Made by a program: the position numbers and the translations under genes. This document shows, in pieces, positions 51,993 through 64,000 of a stretch of 64,000 nt of DNA. Source of the DNA: Dokdonella sp. (GTDB lineage: Bacteria; Pseudomonadota; Gammaproteobacteria; Xanthomonadales; Rhodanobacteraceae); assembly GCA_016712865.1 (NCBI GenBank), contig JADJQH010000008.1, positions 1,054,001 to 1,118,000 on the forward strand, in the 5' to 3' direction. Under the pieces are notes generated by a model. It did not search any database. It saw only the letters and a program-made list of their open reading frames with translations, and had not been told where the DNA came from. Every line of letters begins with the position of its first letter. Position 1 is the first letter of the stretch.

Positions 51993-54878
51993 TCATTCGA
52001 GAGCGTAGTCGCTGTTGATCGGTGAGACCAGCGCTTGTTCGACCAATGCCGCCTGCTCGACCAGATGGCGTGCCATGTGGCCGCAGGCGGGTGCAGGCGA
52101 GCGCGCCCGCCCTGCGTAGGCAACGATCTGCTTGCTGCTCGTGATCGCCTGCAGGTGGTGCTTGATCTGGTACCAGGCACCCTGGTTCATGGGTTCTTCC
52201 TGGCACCAGATGATTTCCGTGGCGGCCGGGAAGCGGTCCAGTTCCGCTTTCAGTTCGGTGCGCGGGAAGGGATAAAGCTGTTCGACGCGGACGATGGCCA
52301 CGTCGCTGGCCGTGCGCTTGGTGGCATCTTCGACCAGGTCGTAGTAAACCTTGCCCGAGCACAGCACGACGCGCTTGACCTTCTTGGAGTTGGCCGCGGT
52401 CGAATCGGGAATGACCAGTTGGAAGTGGCCCTTGGCCAGTTCGTCGAGGCTGGAAACCGCCAACTTGTGGCGCAACAGCGATTTCGGCGTCATCACAATC
52501 AACGGCAGGCGGCAGGCGCGCAGCATCTGCCGGCGCAGCATGTGGAACATCTGTGCGGGCGTGGTCGGTACGCACACCTGCATGTTTTCCATCGCGCACA
52601 ATTGCAGGTAGCGTTCGAGGCGTGCCGAGGAATGCTCCGGGCCCTGGCCTTCATAGCCATGCGGCAGCAACAGCACGATGCCGCACAGGCGCCCCCATTT
52701 GGCTTCGCCTGAAGAAATGAACTGGTCGATGACCACCTGGGCGCCATTGGCGAAATCGCCGAACTGCGCCTCCCAGATCACCAGGGTTTCCGGCTTGGCA
52801 GTGGCATAGCCGTATTCAAAAGCCATCACCGACTCTTCGCTCAGCAGGGAATCGATGATCTCGACTTCGGCATCCTCGCGGATGGTGCGCAAGGGCGTAT
52901 GGCGCGAACCGTTGACCTGGTCGTGCATGACAGCGTGGCGATGAAAGAAGGTGCCGCGCCCGGCATCCTGGCCGACCAGGCGCAGGTCGCTACCGTCGGC
53001 CACCACGGTGGCATAGGCGAGGTTTTCCGCGTAGCCCCAGTCCAGCGGTATCTCGCCAGCCGCCATCTTGGCGCGGTCGGCGTAGATCTTGGCCACGCGT
53101 GGATGCAGGGTCACGCCCGCGGGAACTTCGAACACCCGGGTGCTGAGCGCAGCCAGCGACTTTTTTGCAACGCCGGTATCGACGACCTCGAAGACATCGG
53201 CATGCAGATGACGCGACCAGTCCACGCCGTGCGGGTCGTGGTAATCGGCATCCACGCCGGGAATCGGCTTGCCGGCTTCCAGCAGCTTGCGGTAGTCGTC
53301 AACCATGGCCTGCGCCTTGGCCTCGGCGAGTACGCCATCGGCCACCAGGCGTTCCGCATACAACTCGCGCAGAGGTGGGCGCGCACGGATCACCTGGTAC
53401 ATCAGCGGTTGCGTTGCGGCCGGTTCGTCGGCCTCGTTGTGGCCATGGCGGCGGTAACAGACCAGGTCGATGACCACGTCGCGCTTGAAAGTCTGGCGGA
53501 AGTCGTAGGCCAGGCGGGACACGAACAATACGGCTTCCGGATCATCGCCGTTCACATGGAACACCGGCGCATTGACCATCTTGGCCACATCGGTGCAGTA
53601 CAGGGTGGAGCGTGCATCGTGCGGGTTGGAGATGGTGAAGCCGACCTGGTTGTTGACCACAATGTGGATCGTGCCGCCCACGCAGAAGCCATTGGCCTGG
53701 GACATGTTGAACAATTCCATGACCACGCCCTGACCGGCAAAGGCCGCGTCGCCGTGGATCAGCACCGGCACCACATGCTCGCGCTTGCCGTCGTCGCGGT
53801 GGGTCTGGCGCGCACGCACCGATCCGGCCACCACCGGATCGACGATTTCCAGGTGCGAGGGATTGAATGCCAACACCACGTGCACCGTCTGGCCGGGCGT
53901 GCGCACATTGGCACTGAAGCCCATGTGGTATTTCACGTCACCCGAGTGGGCCGGGTCTTCGGCATGGTCGAAGCGCCCCTCGAACTCGTCGAAAAGTTTC
54001 GAGGGTGGCTTGCCGAGGGTGTTGACCAGCACGTTGAGGCGGCCGCGATGGGCCATGCCGATGATCATGTCCTTGAGGCCGCGACTGCCGCCACGGCGCA
54101 ACATTTCATCGAGCATGGGAATGAGACTGTCGCCGCCTTCCAGGGCAAAGCGTTTCTGGCCCACATACTTGGTGTGCAGGTAGCGTTCCAGCCCGTCGGC
54201 CTGGATCAGCTTGTTGAGCAGGCGCGTCTTGTCTTCGCTGGACAGGCCGAAGTTGCCACCGGCGCGCTCCAGTTGTTCATGCACCCACTGACGCTGGGCG
54301 GTATCGGTGATGTGCATGAATTCGACGCCGATGCTGCCGGCATAGGTGGCCTTGAGCAGTGTCACCAGATCGCGCAACTTGAGCCGCTTCGGGCCGGACA
54401 GCGAGCCGGTGTTGAATTCGGTGTCCAGATCGGCATCCGACAGGCCGTGGGTGGCCAGTTCCAGGTCCGGTGCCGACGGACGCGGCAGCAAGCCGAGCGC
54501 CTTCAGCTTCTCGTCGTCGTAGGTTGCCGCCAGGTTGAGCGGATCAAGTTGAGCCGCGAGGTGGCCGCGTGATCGATAGGCCGTCACCAGCTTGAGTACG
54601 CCGGCTTGCTTCTGCGCTTCCACGCTGTCCACCGTCGAAGTCGCCGCGGAACGCCCAGGTTGCTGGCGCTGTGCCGCTTCGATGCGGGCTATGGCGTAAC
54701 TGTGTGCCGTTTCGGCCGGGACCTTGGGTGCAAATCCGGCGAAGTACGCGCTCCATTCGGCGGGAATGGCCGATGGGTCCGACAGCCAGGTTTCGTACAT
54801 TGCCTCGAGGAATGCCGCATTGCCGCCCGCAAGGGCAGAAGTGGCCTGGAACTGCTGCAAAAGGGTCGAGGAAGTCAC
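51993..54878 (-). CDS. sucA: 2-oxoglutarate dehydrogenase E1
   Basis: The thiamine-diphosphate decarboxylase of the 2-oxoglutarate dehydrogenase complex. Motifs: GMAHRGRLNVLVN, HGDAAFAGQGVVMELFNMSQ and NNQVGFT (ThDP and metal), DLVCYRRHGHNEADEP, and LPHGYEGQGPEHSSARLERY. GTG at 54878 is the best start (TSSTLLQQFQATSALAGGN matches E1 N-termini) and gives 961 residues; the frame extends to 55421 without homology and no ATG is close. It heads the sucA-sucB-lpdA cluster. Confidence 0.95.
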   Translation of the reverse strand: MTSSTLLQQFQATSALAGGNAAFLEAMYETWLSDPSAIPAEWSAYFAGFAPKVPAETAHSYAIARIEAAQRQQPGRSAATSTVDSVEAQKQAGVLKLVTAYRSRGHLAAQLDPLNLAATYDDEKLKALGLLPRPSAPDLELATHGLSDADLDTEFNTGSLSGPKRLKLRDLVTLLKATYAGSIGVEFMHITDTAQRQWVHEQLERAGGNFGLSSEDKTRLLNKLIQADGLERYLHTKYVGQKRFALEGGDSLIPMLDEMLRRGGSRGLKDMIIGMAHRGRLNVLVNTLGKPPSKLFDEFEGRFDHAEDPAHSGDVKYHMGFSANVRTPGQTVHVVLAFNPSHLEIVDPVVAGSVRARQTHRDDGKREHVVPVLIHGDAAFAGQGVVMELFNMSQANGFCVGGTIHIVVNNQVGFTISNPHDARSTLYCTDVAKMVNAPVFHVNGDDPEAVLFVSRLAYDFRQTFKRDVVIDLVCYRRHGHNEADEPAATQPLMYQVIRARPPLRELYAERLVADGVLAEAKAQAMVDDYRKLLEAGKPIPGVDADYHDPHGVDWSRHLHADVFEVVDTGVAKKSLAALSTRVFEVPAGVTLHPRVAKIYADRAKMAAGEIPLDWGYAENLAYATVVADGSDLRLVGQDAGRGTFFHRHAVMHDQVNGSRHTPLRTIREDAEVEIIDSLLSEESVMAFEYGYATAKPETLVIWEAQFGDFANGAQVVIDQFISSGEAKWGRLCGIVLLLPHGYEGQGPEHSSARLERYLQLCAMENMQVCVPTTPAQMFHMLRRQMLRACRLPLIVMTPKSLLRHKLAVSSLDELAKGHFQLVIPDSTAANSKKVKRVVLCSGKVYYDLVEDATKRTASDVAIVRVEQLYPFPRTELKAELDRFPAATEIIWCQEEPMNQGAWYQIKHHLQAITSSKQIVAYAGRARSPAPACGHMARHLVEQAALVEQALVSPINSDYALE

Positions 54879-55056
54879 GCTGGCACCGTCTAGGCGAAAG
54901 GGTCGGAAGTCGGGTATCGGGCACCGCACGGCTGGAGCAACCGCAGTCCACAGGTTGGCCGTTGGCGCGAAGCGGCCAGTATAGCCGCTGGCGTCGCATA
55001 TTGCTGCATTGCGGCAGCGGTTTTCGCCCGCTGCGACTGCATCGGAAAGGGGCGAT

Positions 55057-56010
55057 TCAGATATCGAGCCGGCGCATTTCGGCGCAGGTTTCACTGCGCT
55101 CCCAGATGGCGCTGAAACTTGCCAGCAACTGTGCCGCCCGACCCGGCGCATAGGTGCTGCCCTCGCCCTCGAATCGGCTGGCCAGGGGCCGTTCGAACCA
55201 GCCGCCGCGGTCATTGACCACAAAGCTGCCCGGGTACTGGCGATCGATTTCTTCGACCGGGGTGCGAAATGCAAAAACGCTGGACAGGCGCTGGCCGAGA
55301 TCGACCAGGCGAATGGCATCGGACTGGCTGCGCAGTGCTTCGCGCACCAGCACGCGGATCTGCACATGCGGGCCGGAAATCGCCAGTTGGCGGATGGCAT
55401 CGAGCAATTCGTGCCGGTCAAACAGTTCGTTGTCGAGTTCGCGAACCATGATGCACAGTTCGCGGCGCGCGCCGCTGGCGACCTCGATCATCGCGGCAAT
55501 CAGCGATTCGCGATCCTGGCTTGCCAGGGCGTGGGCCTGGTGCTCAGTCACTCGTTGAGGTGGACGCGGGTCGACTGCCTGGATGTCGATGCGCATGTGG
55601 CGATGGGCGATGCCGCACTCATCAAATTCCTCGCCATAGGCTTCGAATCCTGCTTTTTCGTAAAACCCGAGTGCGTGTGATTGCGCGTGGATCTCGACTT
55701 TCTTGAGATGCCGCTGGGCTGCCGCTTCCAGCAGTACGCGCAGCACGGCTTCGCCGACGCCACGTCCACGCCATTCGCTGAGCACCGCCATGCGCCCGAT
55801 CTTGCCTTCGGGCGTGAGGCGGCCCGTGCCAATCGGGCGTCGCTGGCCATCGCGCGCAATCACATGCAGCGACTGGGCATCCAGGACGTCCCATTCCTCG
55901 TCTTCGGGGACAGCCTGTTCGATCACGAACACGGCATGCCGAACCGACTGCAGGTCGGCCTGGTCTACCGACCAGGCTGCCGGTTCCACGCTGAAATCAT
56001 CGGGGATCAT
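55057..56010 (-). CDS. GNAT acetyltransferase with C-terminal DUF7931-like domain
   Basis: A 317-residue two-domain protein. The N-terminal GNAT fold (about 1-155) has VIARDGQRRPIGTGRLTPEG, GRMAVLSEWRGRGVGEAVLR (acetyl-CoA loop) and ALGFYEKAGF. The C-terminal part (about 165-317: RRELCIMVRELDNELFDRHE, VRILVREAL-like, SFVVNDRGGWFERPL) resembles DUF7931, related to a phospholipase D fold but without an HKD motif. Substrate is unknown. It starts 14 bases inside the end of roxA. Confidence 0.82.
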   Translation of the reverse strand: MIPDDFSVEPAAWSVDQADLQSVRHAVFVIEQAVPEDEEWDVLDAQSLHVIARDGQRRPIGTGRLTPEGKIGRMAVLSEWRGRGVGEAVLRVLLEAAAQRHLKKVEIHAQSHALGFYEKAGFEAYGEEFDECGIAHRHMRIDIQAVDPRPPQRVTEHQAHALASQDRESLIAAMIEVASGARRELCIMVRELDNELFDRHELLDAIRQLAISGPHVQIRVLVREALRSQSDAIRLVDLGQRLSSVFAFRTPVEEIDRQYPGSFVVNDRGGWFERPLASRFEGEGSTYAPGRAAQLLASFSAIWERSETCAEMRRLDI

Positions 56011-57211
56011 GGCGTTTCCGGGAGCGTCGAAAGGCAAGGTGCCCAGCATTGAACAACGCACGCAGCAGCTCAAGGGCTTCGTTGCCCAGCGCAAGCAGTT
56101 CTGTCGGCTCGAACGGCTGGCGCTGGCACAGGCGCGTGGCCAGCGCGCGGGGACAGGCGAGGGATTCTCCAGCCACAAACAGGATTGCCCCGCGACCGCC
56201 CTTTGACCAGGCCAGGCGCGTCCATGGATTGAGCAACAGGCTGGCGCCGCTTGCGATCTGCTTTGCGAATTGCGCATGACCCAAGGGTTTCGGCCGCGGC
56301 TGGATTTCATGCGCCATGCGATAGCGGGTGATGAAGCAACCCCACCAACGACGCAGCAATGACGGCTCAAGCGCCAACGAATCCTTTAGCGCCTGTTCGA
56401 TCTTCCCAATAACCGAATCGTCAATCTCTCCAGCCCGGCGTGCCGTCGTCATGCCGGCATCGGAATAGCGCTGGTCCTCGCCCATGCGCTCGGCCAGGAA
56501 TCCCGAGAAATCGCTGAGCATTTCAGCCATGGCCGGCGCACGCATGCCCACCGAATAGGTCAGGCAGGGGTCCTCCGCCACACCGTAATGGGCAATGCCG
56601 GGCGGCAGGTACAGCATGTCGCCGGGCTCCAGGATCCAGTCATGCGAAGGCGTGAACTCGCGCAGCAGCTTCAGCTCGACGTCGTCACGGAATGCCTTGG
56701 GTGCTTGCGGGTTTGCGTCGATCTGCCAGCGCCTGCGGCCCATGCCCTGGATCAGGAACACGTCGTACTGGTCGACATGCGCGCCCACCGTGCCGCCGCG
56801 TTCGGCATAGCTGACCATCACATCATCGATGCGCCACGAGGGAATGAATGCAAAGTGCTCGAGCAAGGCGGCGACATCCGCGTCCCACTTGTCCACGTCC
56901 TGGACCAGCAAGGTCCAATGCGACGATGGCAACGTCGCAAAATCCTCCTCGACGAACGGTCCATTGCGCAGGGTCCAGCGATCCGCGCGCGGATCGTGGT
57001 TGACGATGCGGGCCAGCGCCAGCTCCTCGCAGGCCAGTCCGCCAAGATCATCCGCTTGCAGTGGATCAATGAAATCCGCAAATGCACGGCGTATCAGCAA
57101 GGGCCGTTGCTGCCAGTAGTCGCGCAGGAATGCCGTTGGCGACATGCCGAGCATTTTGCCGGGCGTGGCCCGCGTTTCGATGGGAAACCTTGCCGTGTGT
57201 TGGGCGCTCAT
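55997..57211 (-). CDS. roxA: Ribosomal oxygenase, L16 arginine hydroxylase (RoxA/YcfD)
   Basis: A JmjC-type 2-oxoglutarate and Fe(II) oxygenase that hydroxylates an arginine of ribosomal protein L16. The cupin shows PLLIRRAF, the iron facial triad in GAHVDQYDVFLIQGMGRRRW (HxD) and PPGIAHYGVAED (distal His). Long helical dimerisation and winged-helix parts follow (to 404 residues). The ATG at 57211 is kept; MLGMSPTAF at residue 20 is an alternative. It follows purB in related genomes, here with two inserted genes between. The end overlaps the GNAT start. Confidence 0.88.
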   Translation of the reverse strand: MSAQHTARFPIETRATPGKMLGMSPTAFLRDYWQQRPLLIRRAFADFIDPLQADDLGGLACEELALARIVNHDPRADRWTLRNGPFVEEDFATLPSSHWTLLVQDVDKWDADVAALLEHFAFIPSWRIDDVMVSYAERGGTVGAHVDQYDVFLIQGMGRRRWQIDANPQAPKAFRDDVELKLLREFTPSHDWILEPGDMLYLPPGIAHYGVAEDPCLTYSVGMRAPAMAEMLSDFSGFLAERMGEDQRYSDAGMTTARRAGEIDDSVIGKIEQALKDSLALEPSLLRRWWGCFITRYRMAHEIQPRPKPLGHAQFAKQIASGASLLLNPWTRLAWSKGGRGAILFVAGESLACPRALATRLCQRQPFEPTELLALGNEALELLRALFNAGHLAFRRSRKRHDPR

Positions 57212-57253
57212 CCGAACTTCACCTTGCCGGGCAACCGAACCGACGCACGCCGG

Positions 57254-57410
57254 TTACAGCAACATTTTTCCGGAGTCCACGAATGCTCCCCGTTCCGGCC
57301 ATTCGGGGCACAAAGCCTCGATCACCACCATCAGATCATCCAGCGTCCGGTAGGGGTCTTCATCAGGGGCGACAGGTACGCCGAGGCCAGCGCCATTGGC
57401 AATGGGTTGC

Positions 57411-57436
<26 letters not shown>
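57254..57436 (-). CDS. Small acidic protein partnered with the nucleotidyltransferase
   Basis: A 60-residue acidic protein that was not recognised. It has no signal peptide or membrane segment. The conserved-looking core is DPYRTLDDLMVVIEALCPEW followed by PERGAFVDSGKMLL. Its start lies inside the last 26 bases of the nucleotidyltransferase gene, so the pair is translationally coupled. Adjacent small proteins of this sort are usual next to AbiEii-like transferases and may be partners or inhibitors; that is inference. Confidence 0.6.
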
Positions 57437-60633
<3,197 letters not shown>

Positions 60634-60764
60634 TGCTCGGAATGGGGCGGAGGGTGTTGAAGTCTAGCATCGCGAAACGAAAGTCCGCTGTCTGACGTCT
60701 GTACCCGGCGCAATGGCAAGGACTGGGGTATCGCGGCGCACTTCGGCAGGCGCAGGGCTGCGGC

Positions 60765-60770
60765 TATAAT
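60765..60770 (+). promoter_or_regulatory. Putative -10 box of fumC
   Basis: A perfect TATAAT 41 bases upstream of the fumC ATG. At 17 bases upstream of it only TTCGGC is found (60742-60747), a poor -35, so the promoter may need an activator. Confidence 0.5.
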
Positions 60771-60810
60771 CGTCGACCCGTTTCCCTCACCATCATTCCA
60801 GGAACAAGCG

Positions 60811-62205
60811 ATGAGCCAGCACCGCATCGAACGCGACAGCATGGGTGAACTCAAGGTGCCCGCCGAGGCCTTGTACGGCGCCCAGACCCAGCGCGCCGTG
60901 GAGAACTTTCCGATCTCGGGCCTGACCATGCCGCGCGAGTTCATTCGCGCCCTTGGCTTGATCAAGTCCGCCGCCGCACAGGCCAACGCCGATCTCGGTC
61001 ATTTGAAGAAGACCCAGGCCAAGGCCATCCGCAAGGCGGCGGAGCGCGTGGCAGGTGGCGAATTCGATGCCCATTTCCCGATCGACGTGTTCCAGACCGG
61101 GTCGGGTACCTCGTCAAACATGAATGCGAACGAAGTCATCGCGCATGTGGCGGCGGCTGCCGGCTGCAAGGTGCACCCCAATGACGACGTCAACAACGGG
61201 CAGTCGTCGAACGACGTGATTCCCACCGCCATCCAGCTCAGCGCGGCGCTCTTGGTCAGTGAAAAGCTGTTGCCAGCGCTCAAGCACCTGCAACGCACGC
61301 TCGACAAGCGCGCTCGGGAGCTGGCCAAGGTGGCCAAGACCGGCCGCACGCATCTGATGGACGCAATGCCGGTCACTTTTGGCCAGGAACTGGAATGCTG
61401 GTCCGCACAAGTGGCATCGAACATCGCGCGCCTGAATGACGCACTGGTCCGCGTGCGCAAATTGCCGCAGGGCGGAACCGCAGTGGGTACCGGCATCAAT
61501 GCCGACCCGAAACTCGGCAAGGCGGTCGCCACGGAATTGAGCCGCATGACGGGCGTTCGCTTCGAATCGGCATCCAACCTGTTTGAAGGCATCAGCACCC
61601 AGGATGCGGCGGTCGAACTTTCCGGACAGCTGAAAACCCTTGCAGTGGGCCTGATGAAAATGGCCAACGACCTGCGCTGGATGAACTCGGGGCCGCTGGC
61701 TGGCATCGGTGAAATCGAATTGCCTGCATTGCAACCGGGCTCATCGATCATGCCGGGCAAGGTCAATCCGGTCATTCCCGAAGCGATGGCGATGGTTTGT
61801 GCCCAGGTCATCGGCAACGACACCACGATCACGATTGCCGGCCAAAGCGGGAATTTCCAGCTCAACGTGATGCTGCCTGTGGTCGCCTTGAACCTGCTGC
61901 AATCGATTGAAATCCTCGCCAATGCCGTGATGGCCCTGGCTGACAAGGCGATTGCCGGGTTCAAGGTGCGCAGCGAGAACATCCGCAGCGCGCTGGATCG
62001 CAATCCGATCCTGGTCACCGCGCTCAACTCGGTCATCGGTTACGACCTCGGCGCGGCCACTGCCAAGCAGGCCTACAAGGAGGGCCGTCCGATCATCGAT
62101 GTTGCGCTGGAAACCACAAAGCTCTCGCGCAAGGACCTGCTTCGCTTGCTGGATCCCTTGCTGCTGACAAAAGGTGGCATCAAGGGTGGCTCGGCAGGCG
62201 GCTGA
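60811..62205 (+). CDS. fumC: Fumarate hydratase, class II
   Basis: The iron-independent, oxygen-tolerant fumarase of the TCA cycle. The 464-residue protein shows GSGTSSNMNANEVIAHVA, the GRTHLMDAMPVTFGQEL region with the catalytic His, and the signature GSSIMPGKVNPVIPEA. AGGA precedes the ATG at 60811. It is monocistronic, divergent from the CNNM gene. Being class II, it would suit aerobic or oxidatively stressed growth. Confidence 0.96.
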   Translation: MSQHRIERDSMGELKVPAEALYGAQTQRAVENFPISGLTMPREFIRALGLIKSAAAQANADLGHLKKTQAKAIRKAAERVAGGEFDAHFPIDVFQTGSGTSSNMNANEVIAHVAAAAGCKVHPNDDVNNGQSSNDVIPTAIQLSAALLVSEKLLPALKHLQRTLDKRARELAKVAKTGRTHLMDAMPVTFGQELECWSAQVASNIARLNDALVRVRKLPQGGTAVGTGINADPKLGKAVATELSRMTGVRFESASNLFEGISTQDAAVELSGQLKTLAVGLMKMANDLRWMNSGPLAGIGEIELPALQPGSSIMPGKVNPVIPEAMAMVCAQVIGNDTTITIAGQSGNFQLNVMLPVVALNLLQSIEILANAVMALADKAIAGFKVRSENIRSALDRNPILVTALNSVIGYDLGAATAKQAYKEGRPIIDVALETTKLSRKDLLRLLDPLLLTKGGIKGGSAGG

Positions 62206-62372
62206 TTGTCGCAGGCGCATTGAAGTCGTCACGGAAAACCCGGCAAATGCCCGGCGTGGCACGATCCGTGAATGTGCCGGGCAAAGACATGGCCACTGGC
62301 ACATGCCTTTGTAATGTCGGTCCGGCAAGGTTCGAAATTCCGTTCAAAAAATTCAGGATTGTGGAGCAGGCA

Positions 62373-63275
62373 ATGAGCAAGCGTTTGATTCTGGCACTGG
62401 CATTTGTCGCCAGCACGGCATGGGCCCAGCAGAATGTCGATATTTCCGCCGAGCAGTTCAACAGCGGTGATGCCAATGGCACGCTGGCCTCGTTGGGTCG
62501 CCAGGCTGCGGCGACGGGCAAGAAGCTCGTCATCACCGCGCCTGCGCATTGGCACGCCAGGATTGCCGCAAGCATCCGCTCCGGCGGCAATGCCGACATC
62601 GTGCTCAAGGATGGTTTCTATGAAAACGTCCTCGTGCGTGTCGAGGCGGGTGCCGCTGAACCAGCGAAGGAAGAAGCCAAACCCGTCGAGGCCAAACCTG
62701 AAGTGAAGCCTGAGCCAGCGCGCATGCCGCCTCCCGCAACCAAGCCTGCACCTGTGGCGGAGCCGGCAGACCTGCCGGTATCGCCGCCACCGCCTCCGGT
62801 GGTGGAAAGCGCGGCTCCGGCCCCGGCGGAAGTCGTGCCTGCCGAAGTTGCACCTGAACCCGAGGCGGTCGCTCCGGCGGAAGTCATTGAACCGGCTCCT
62901 GCGCCGACCGAGACTGCTCCGCCTCCAGCGGCCGAGGAAGCAGCCAGCACGGAAGGGCAACAGGCCGCTGCTGCAGCGGCGGACCCCAAGGCACCGCTCA
63001 TGTTCACGGCCCAGGAGCCAGGCGATGTCGATTCGGTGCGTGCTTCGCTGGAGACCCGCTACAACGATGGCAACCGGATTTCCGAGCTGCTCGATGTTGC
63101 CAAGTTGCGTCGCGCTGACGTGATCTACACGGGTGAGGGTGTGGCTGTGGTTGCGCGTCGCGAAGGCGGCCGTTTGTACCGCATGTGGTTGGTGGGCACG
63201 ATCAACCTGAACCAGATCGGCATTGCCAAGGACGGTGCCAATCGTTACCGGGTCATTGGTTCCATCGTGAACTGA
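62373..63275 (+). CDS. Secreted Pro/Ala/Glu-rich hypothetical protein
   Basis: A 300-residue exported protein that was not recognised. The signal peptide is MSKRLILALAFVASTAWA. A short N-terminal domain (about 20-90, KKLVITAPAHWHARIAASIR) is followed by a linker of about 110 residues rich in Pro, Ala, Glu and Val. A compact C-terminal domain (about 205-300) includes DVDSVRASLETRYNDGNRIS, VIYTGEGVAVVARREGGRLY and YRVIGSIVN. The linker suggests it spans the periplasm. GGAG precedes the ATG at 62373. A strong terminator follows. Confidence 0.7.
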   Translation: MSKRLILALAFVASTAWAQQNVDISAEQFNSGDANGTLASLGRQAAATGKKLVITAPAHWHARIAASIRSGGNADIVLKDGFYENVLVRVEAGAAEPAKEEAKPVEAKPEVKPEPARMPPPATKPAPVAEPADLPVSPPPPPVVESAAPAPAEVVPAEVAPEPEAVAPAEVIEPAPAPTETAPPPAAEEAASTEGQQAAAAAADPKAPLMFTAQEPGDVDSVRASLETRYNDGNRISELLDVAKLRRADVIYTGEGVAVVARREGGRLYRMWLVGTINLNQIGIAKDGANRYRVIGSIVN

Positions 63276-63330
63276 GCAGGGGGACATCCCCAGCGTTGCT
63301 GCAGGCGGTTGCAGGCTTGCTTGCCCAAAC

Positions 63331-63365
63331 AAAACGGCGACATCCGCAAGGAGTGTCGCCGTTTT
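63331..63365. terminator. Bidirectional intrinsic terminator
   Basis: A perfect 12-bp stem AAAACGGCGACA / TGTCGCCGTTTT with an 11-base loop, flanked by A and T runs (CTTTTC on the right). It lies 55 bases after the secreted-protein gene and 23 bases from the stop of the convergent permease gene, so it can serve both. Confidence 0.88.
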
Positions 63366-63388
63366 CTTTTCCGATGCCGGGATTGGAC

Positions 63389-64000
63389 TCAGGTTGAGGT
63401 TTCAATCCGCGAGCGGCGCAGCCACACGGCTGCCGCAATCATGGCAATGCCAGCCGCAGCCCCGATCCAGATACCAGGCGTCGCCAGCAGGCCATAGACG
63501 TTGGATGGATCGAGCAGGCTGAGCATGTTGCCGCGCTCGAACGCATGTTCCGGATCGATGAACGCCGGGTTCTTGTCGTTCAGCCACTGGCCGGGAAAGA
63601 TACCGAACAGCAATCGACCAATCAGTTCTTCGAGCATGAATCGGCGACTGATGCTGGGCAGTCCCATCATGCCGATCCAGCTGTTGGCGATGAAGGCAAA
63701 CAACGGAACCAGCACGGCCCACAGGAAGGGTTTGCTGCGCGCATAGGCCGACCAGAACAACAGCCAGCCCACGGTCGGCAACGCCAGCAGGGCGTCCACC
63801 GGCAGGGTCAGCAACATGCGCCAGAACAATCCAAGCGTGTGCGAGGCGGCAATTGCCGGTAGCGGATTCAAGCCGTGAAAGAGGGTCCAGATCCCGACCA
63901 CGACCAGCAGCGCGACATACGCCACGGTGGCCACCAGGAACGAAATGAGCGGGGCAAGCAGGACCGCGGCCGCCACCTTGGACAACACGGTTGCGGTATC
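63389..64000 (-). CDS. ABC-2-type transporter permease, C-terminal part
   Basis: The 3' part of a membrane protein whose frame is open to the right edge. About five hydrophobic helices are visible (VLLAPLISFLVATVAYVALL, PVDALLALPTVGWLLFWSAY, ending IGAAAGIAMIAAAVWLRR), with the conserved periplasmic-type segment FPGQWLNDKNPAFID. This fits the permease half of an ABC-2 exporter. The GTG at 63988 seems an internal codon, not the start. An ATPase gene would be expected beyond the window. Confidence 0.6.
   Translation of the reverse strand, partial: DTATVLSKVAAAVLLAPLISFLVATVAYVALLVVVGIWTLFHGLNPLPAIAASHTLGLFWRMLLTLPVDALLALPTVGWLLFWSAYARSKPFLWAVLVPLFAFIANSWIGMMGLPSISRRFMLEELIGRLLFGIFPGQWLNDKNPAFIDPEHAFERGNMLSLLDPSNVYGLLATPGIWIGAAAGIAMIAAAVWLRRSRIETST

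Noticed and set aside
54879-55421. N-terminal extension of the sucA frame
   Set aside because: It overlaps the GNAT gene's reading frame and has no similarity to E1 proteins. The GTG at 54878 fits the family start.

Overview
The window is GC-rich chromosomal DNA from a gammaproteobacterium of the order Xanthomonadales (Lysobacterales), most likely Rhodanobacteraceae or a close relative. This rests on the protein families and their order (tsaE-amiC-mutL, rsfS-rlmH-maf-rng-yhdP, purB-roxA-GNAT, an OGDH operon with its own lpdA) and on the kinds of dispersed repeats. The genus is not certain. No rRNA or tRNA gene, prophage, transposase, integrase or CRISPR array was recognised. Almost every base is either a conserved gene or a short palindromic repeat.

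Layout. 1-4.6 kb: 3' part of tsaE, then amiC, mutL (with an endonuclease-type motif) and a DUF1684 lipoprotein-like secreted protein. 4.7-12.2 kb: an enoyl-CoA hydratase, an FKBP isomerase, a tightly overlapping DUF1289-nudL-sulfurtransferase operon, and rsfS-rlmH-maf-rng. 12.5-18.9 kb: yhdP, a Nudix hydrolase, a DMT exporter, DUF1244 and OsmC. 19.1-25.2 kb: folD, a membrane sulfatase of the LTA-synthase type, guaB and guaA. 26-31 kb: a ClsC-like phospholipase D, a GIY-YIG/TadA reading frame fused through translated repeats, an S51 peptidase homologue that has lost its serine, and a PAS-only protein. 31.3-35.8 kb: part of a leucine/isovalerate degradation (liu) operon. 35.9-38.3 kb: feoAB with a DUF6587 gene, behind a likely Fur box. 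38.3-48.4 kb: hutG, an MFS transporter, assorted envelope and stress genes (hsp20, cbpA, peroxiredoxin), pilH, acuI and a second GIY-YIG gene. 49-54.9 kb: lpdA, sucB, sucA. 55-60.6 kb: a compact operon CNNM transporter-purB-nucleotidyltransferase-small ORF-roxA-GNAT. 60.8-64 kb: fumC, a secreted protein and the end of an ABC-2 permease gene.

Working together: sucAB-lpdA and fumC are TCA-cycle genes; guaBA, purB and folD serve purine and one-carbon metabolism; liuC-liuD-liuE degrade leucine; rsfS, rlmH, rng and roxA act on ribosomes or rRNA. The accessory signal lies in the repeats. At least five families of palindromic elements occupy intergenic space. Two GIY-YIG nuclease genes each sit directly against arrays of a different family, an arrangement that recalls RAYT transposases and their REPINs. 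Repeat DNA has also been drawn into coding sequence: it forms the linker of the GIY-YIG-TadA frame, probably the N-terminus of GuaA, the start codon of the second GIY-YIG gene and the region around the lpdA stop.

Four genes between 32.7 and 39.9 kb (a lipoprotein gene, liuD, liuC and an MFS gene) each carry a small indel that breaks an otherwise good frame. They are either assembly errors or local gene decay.
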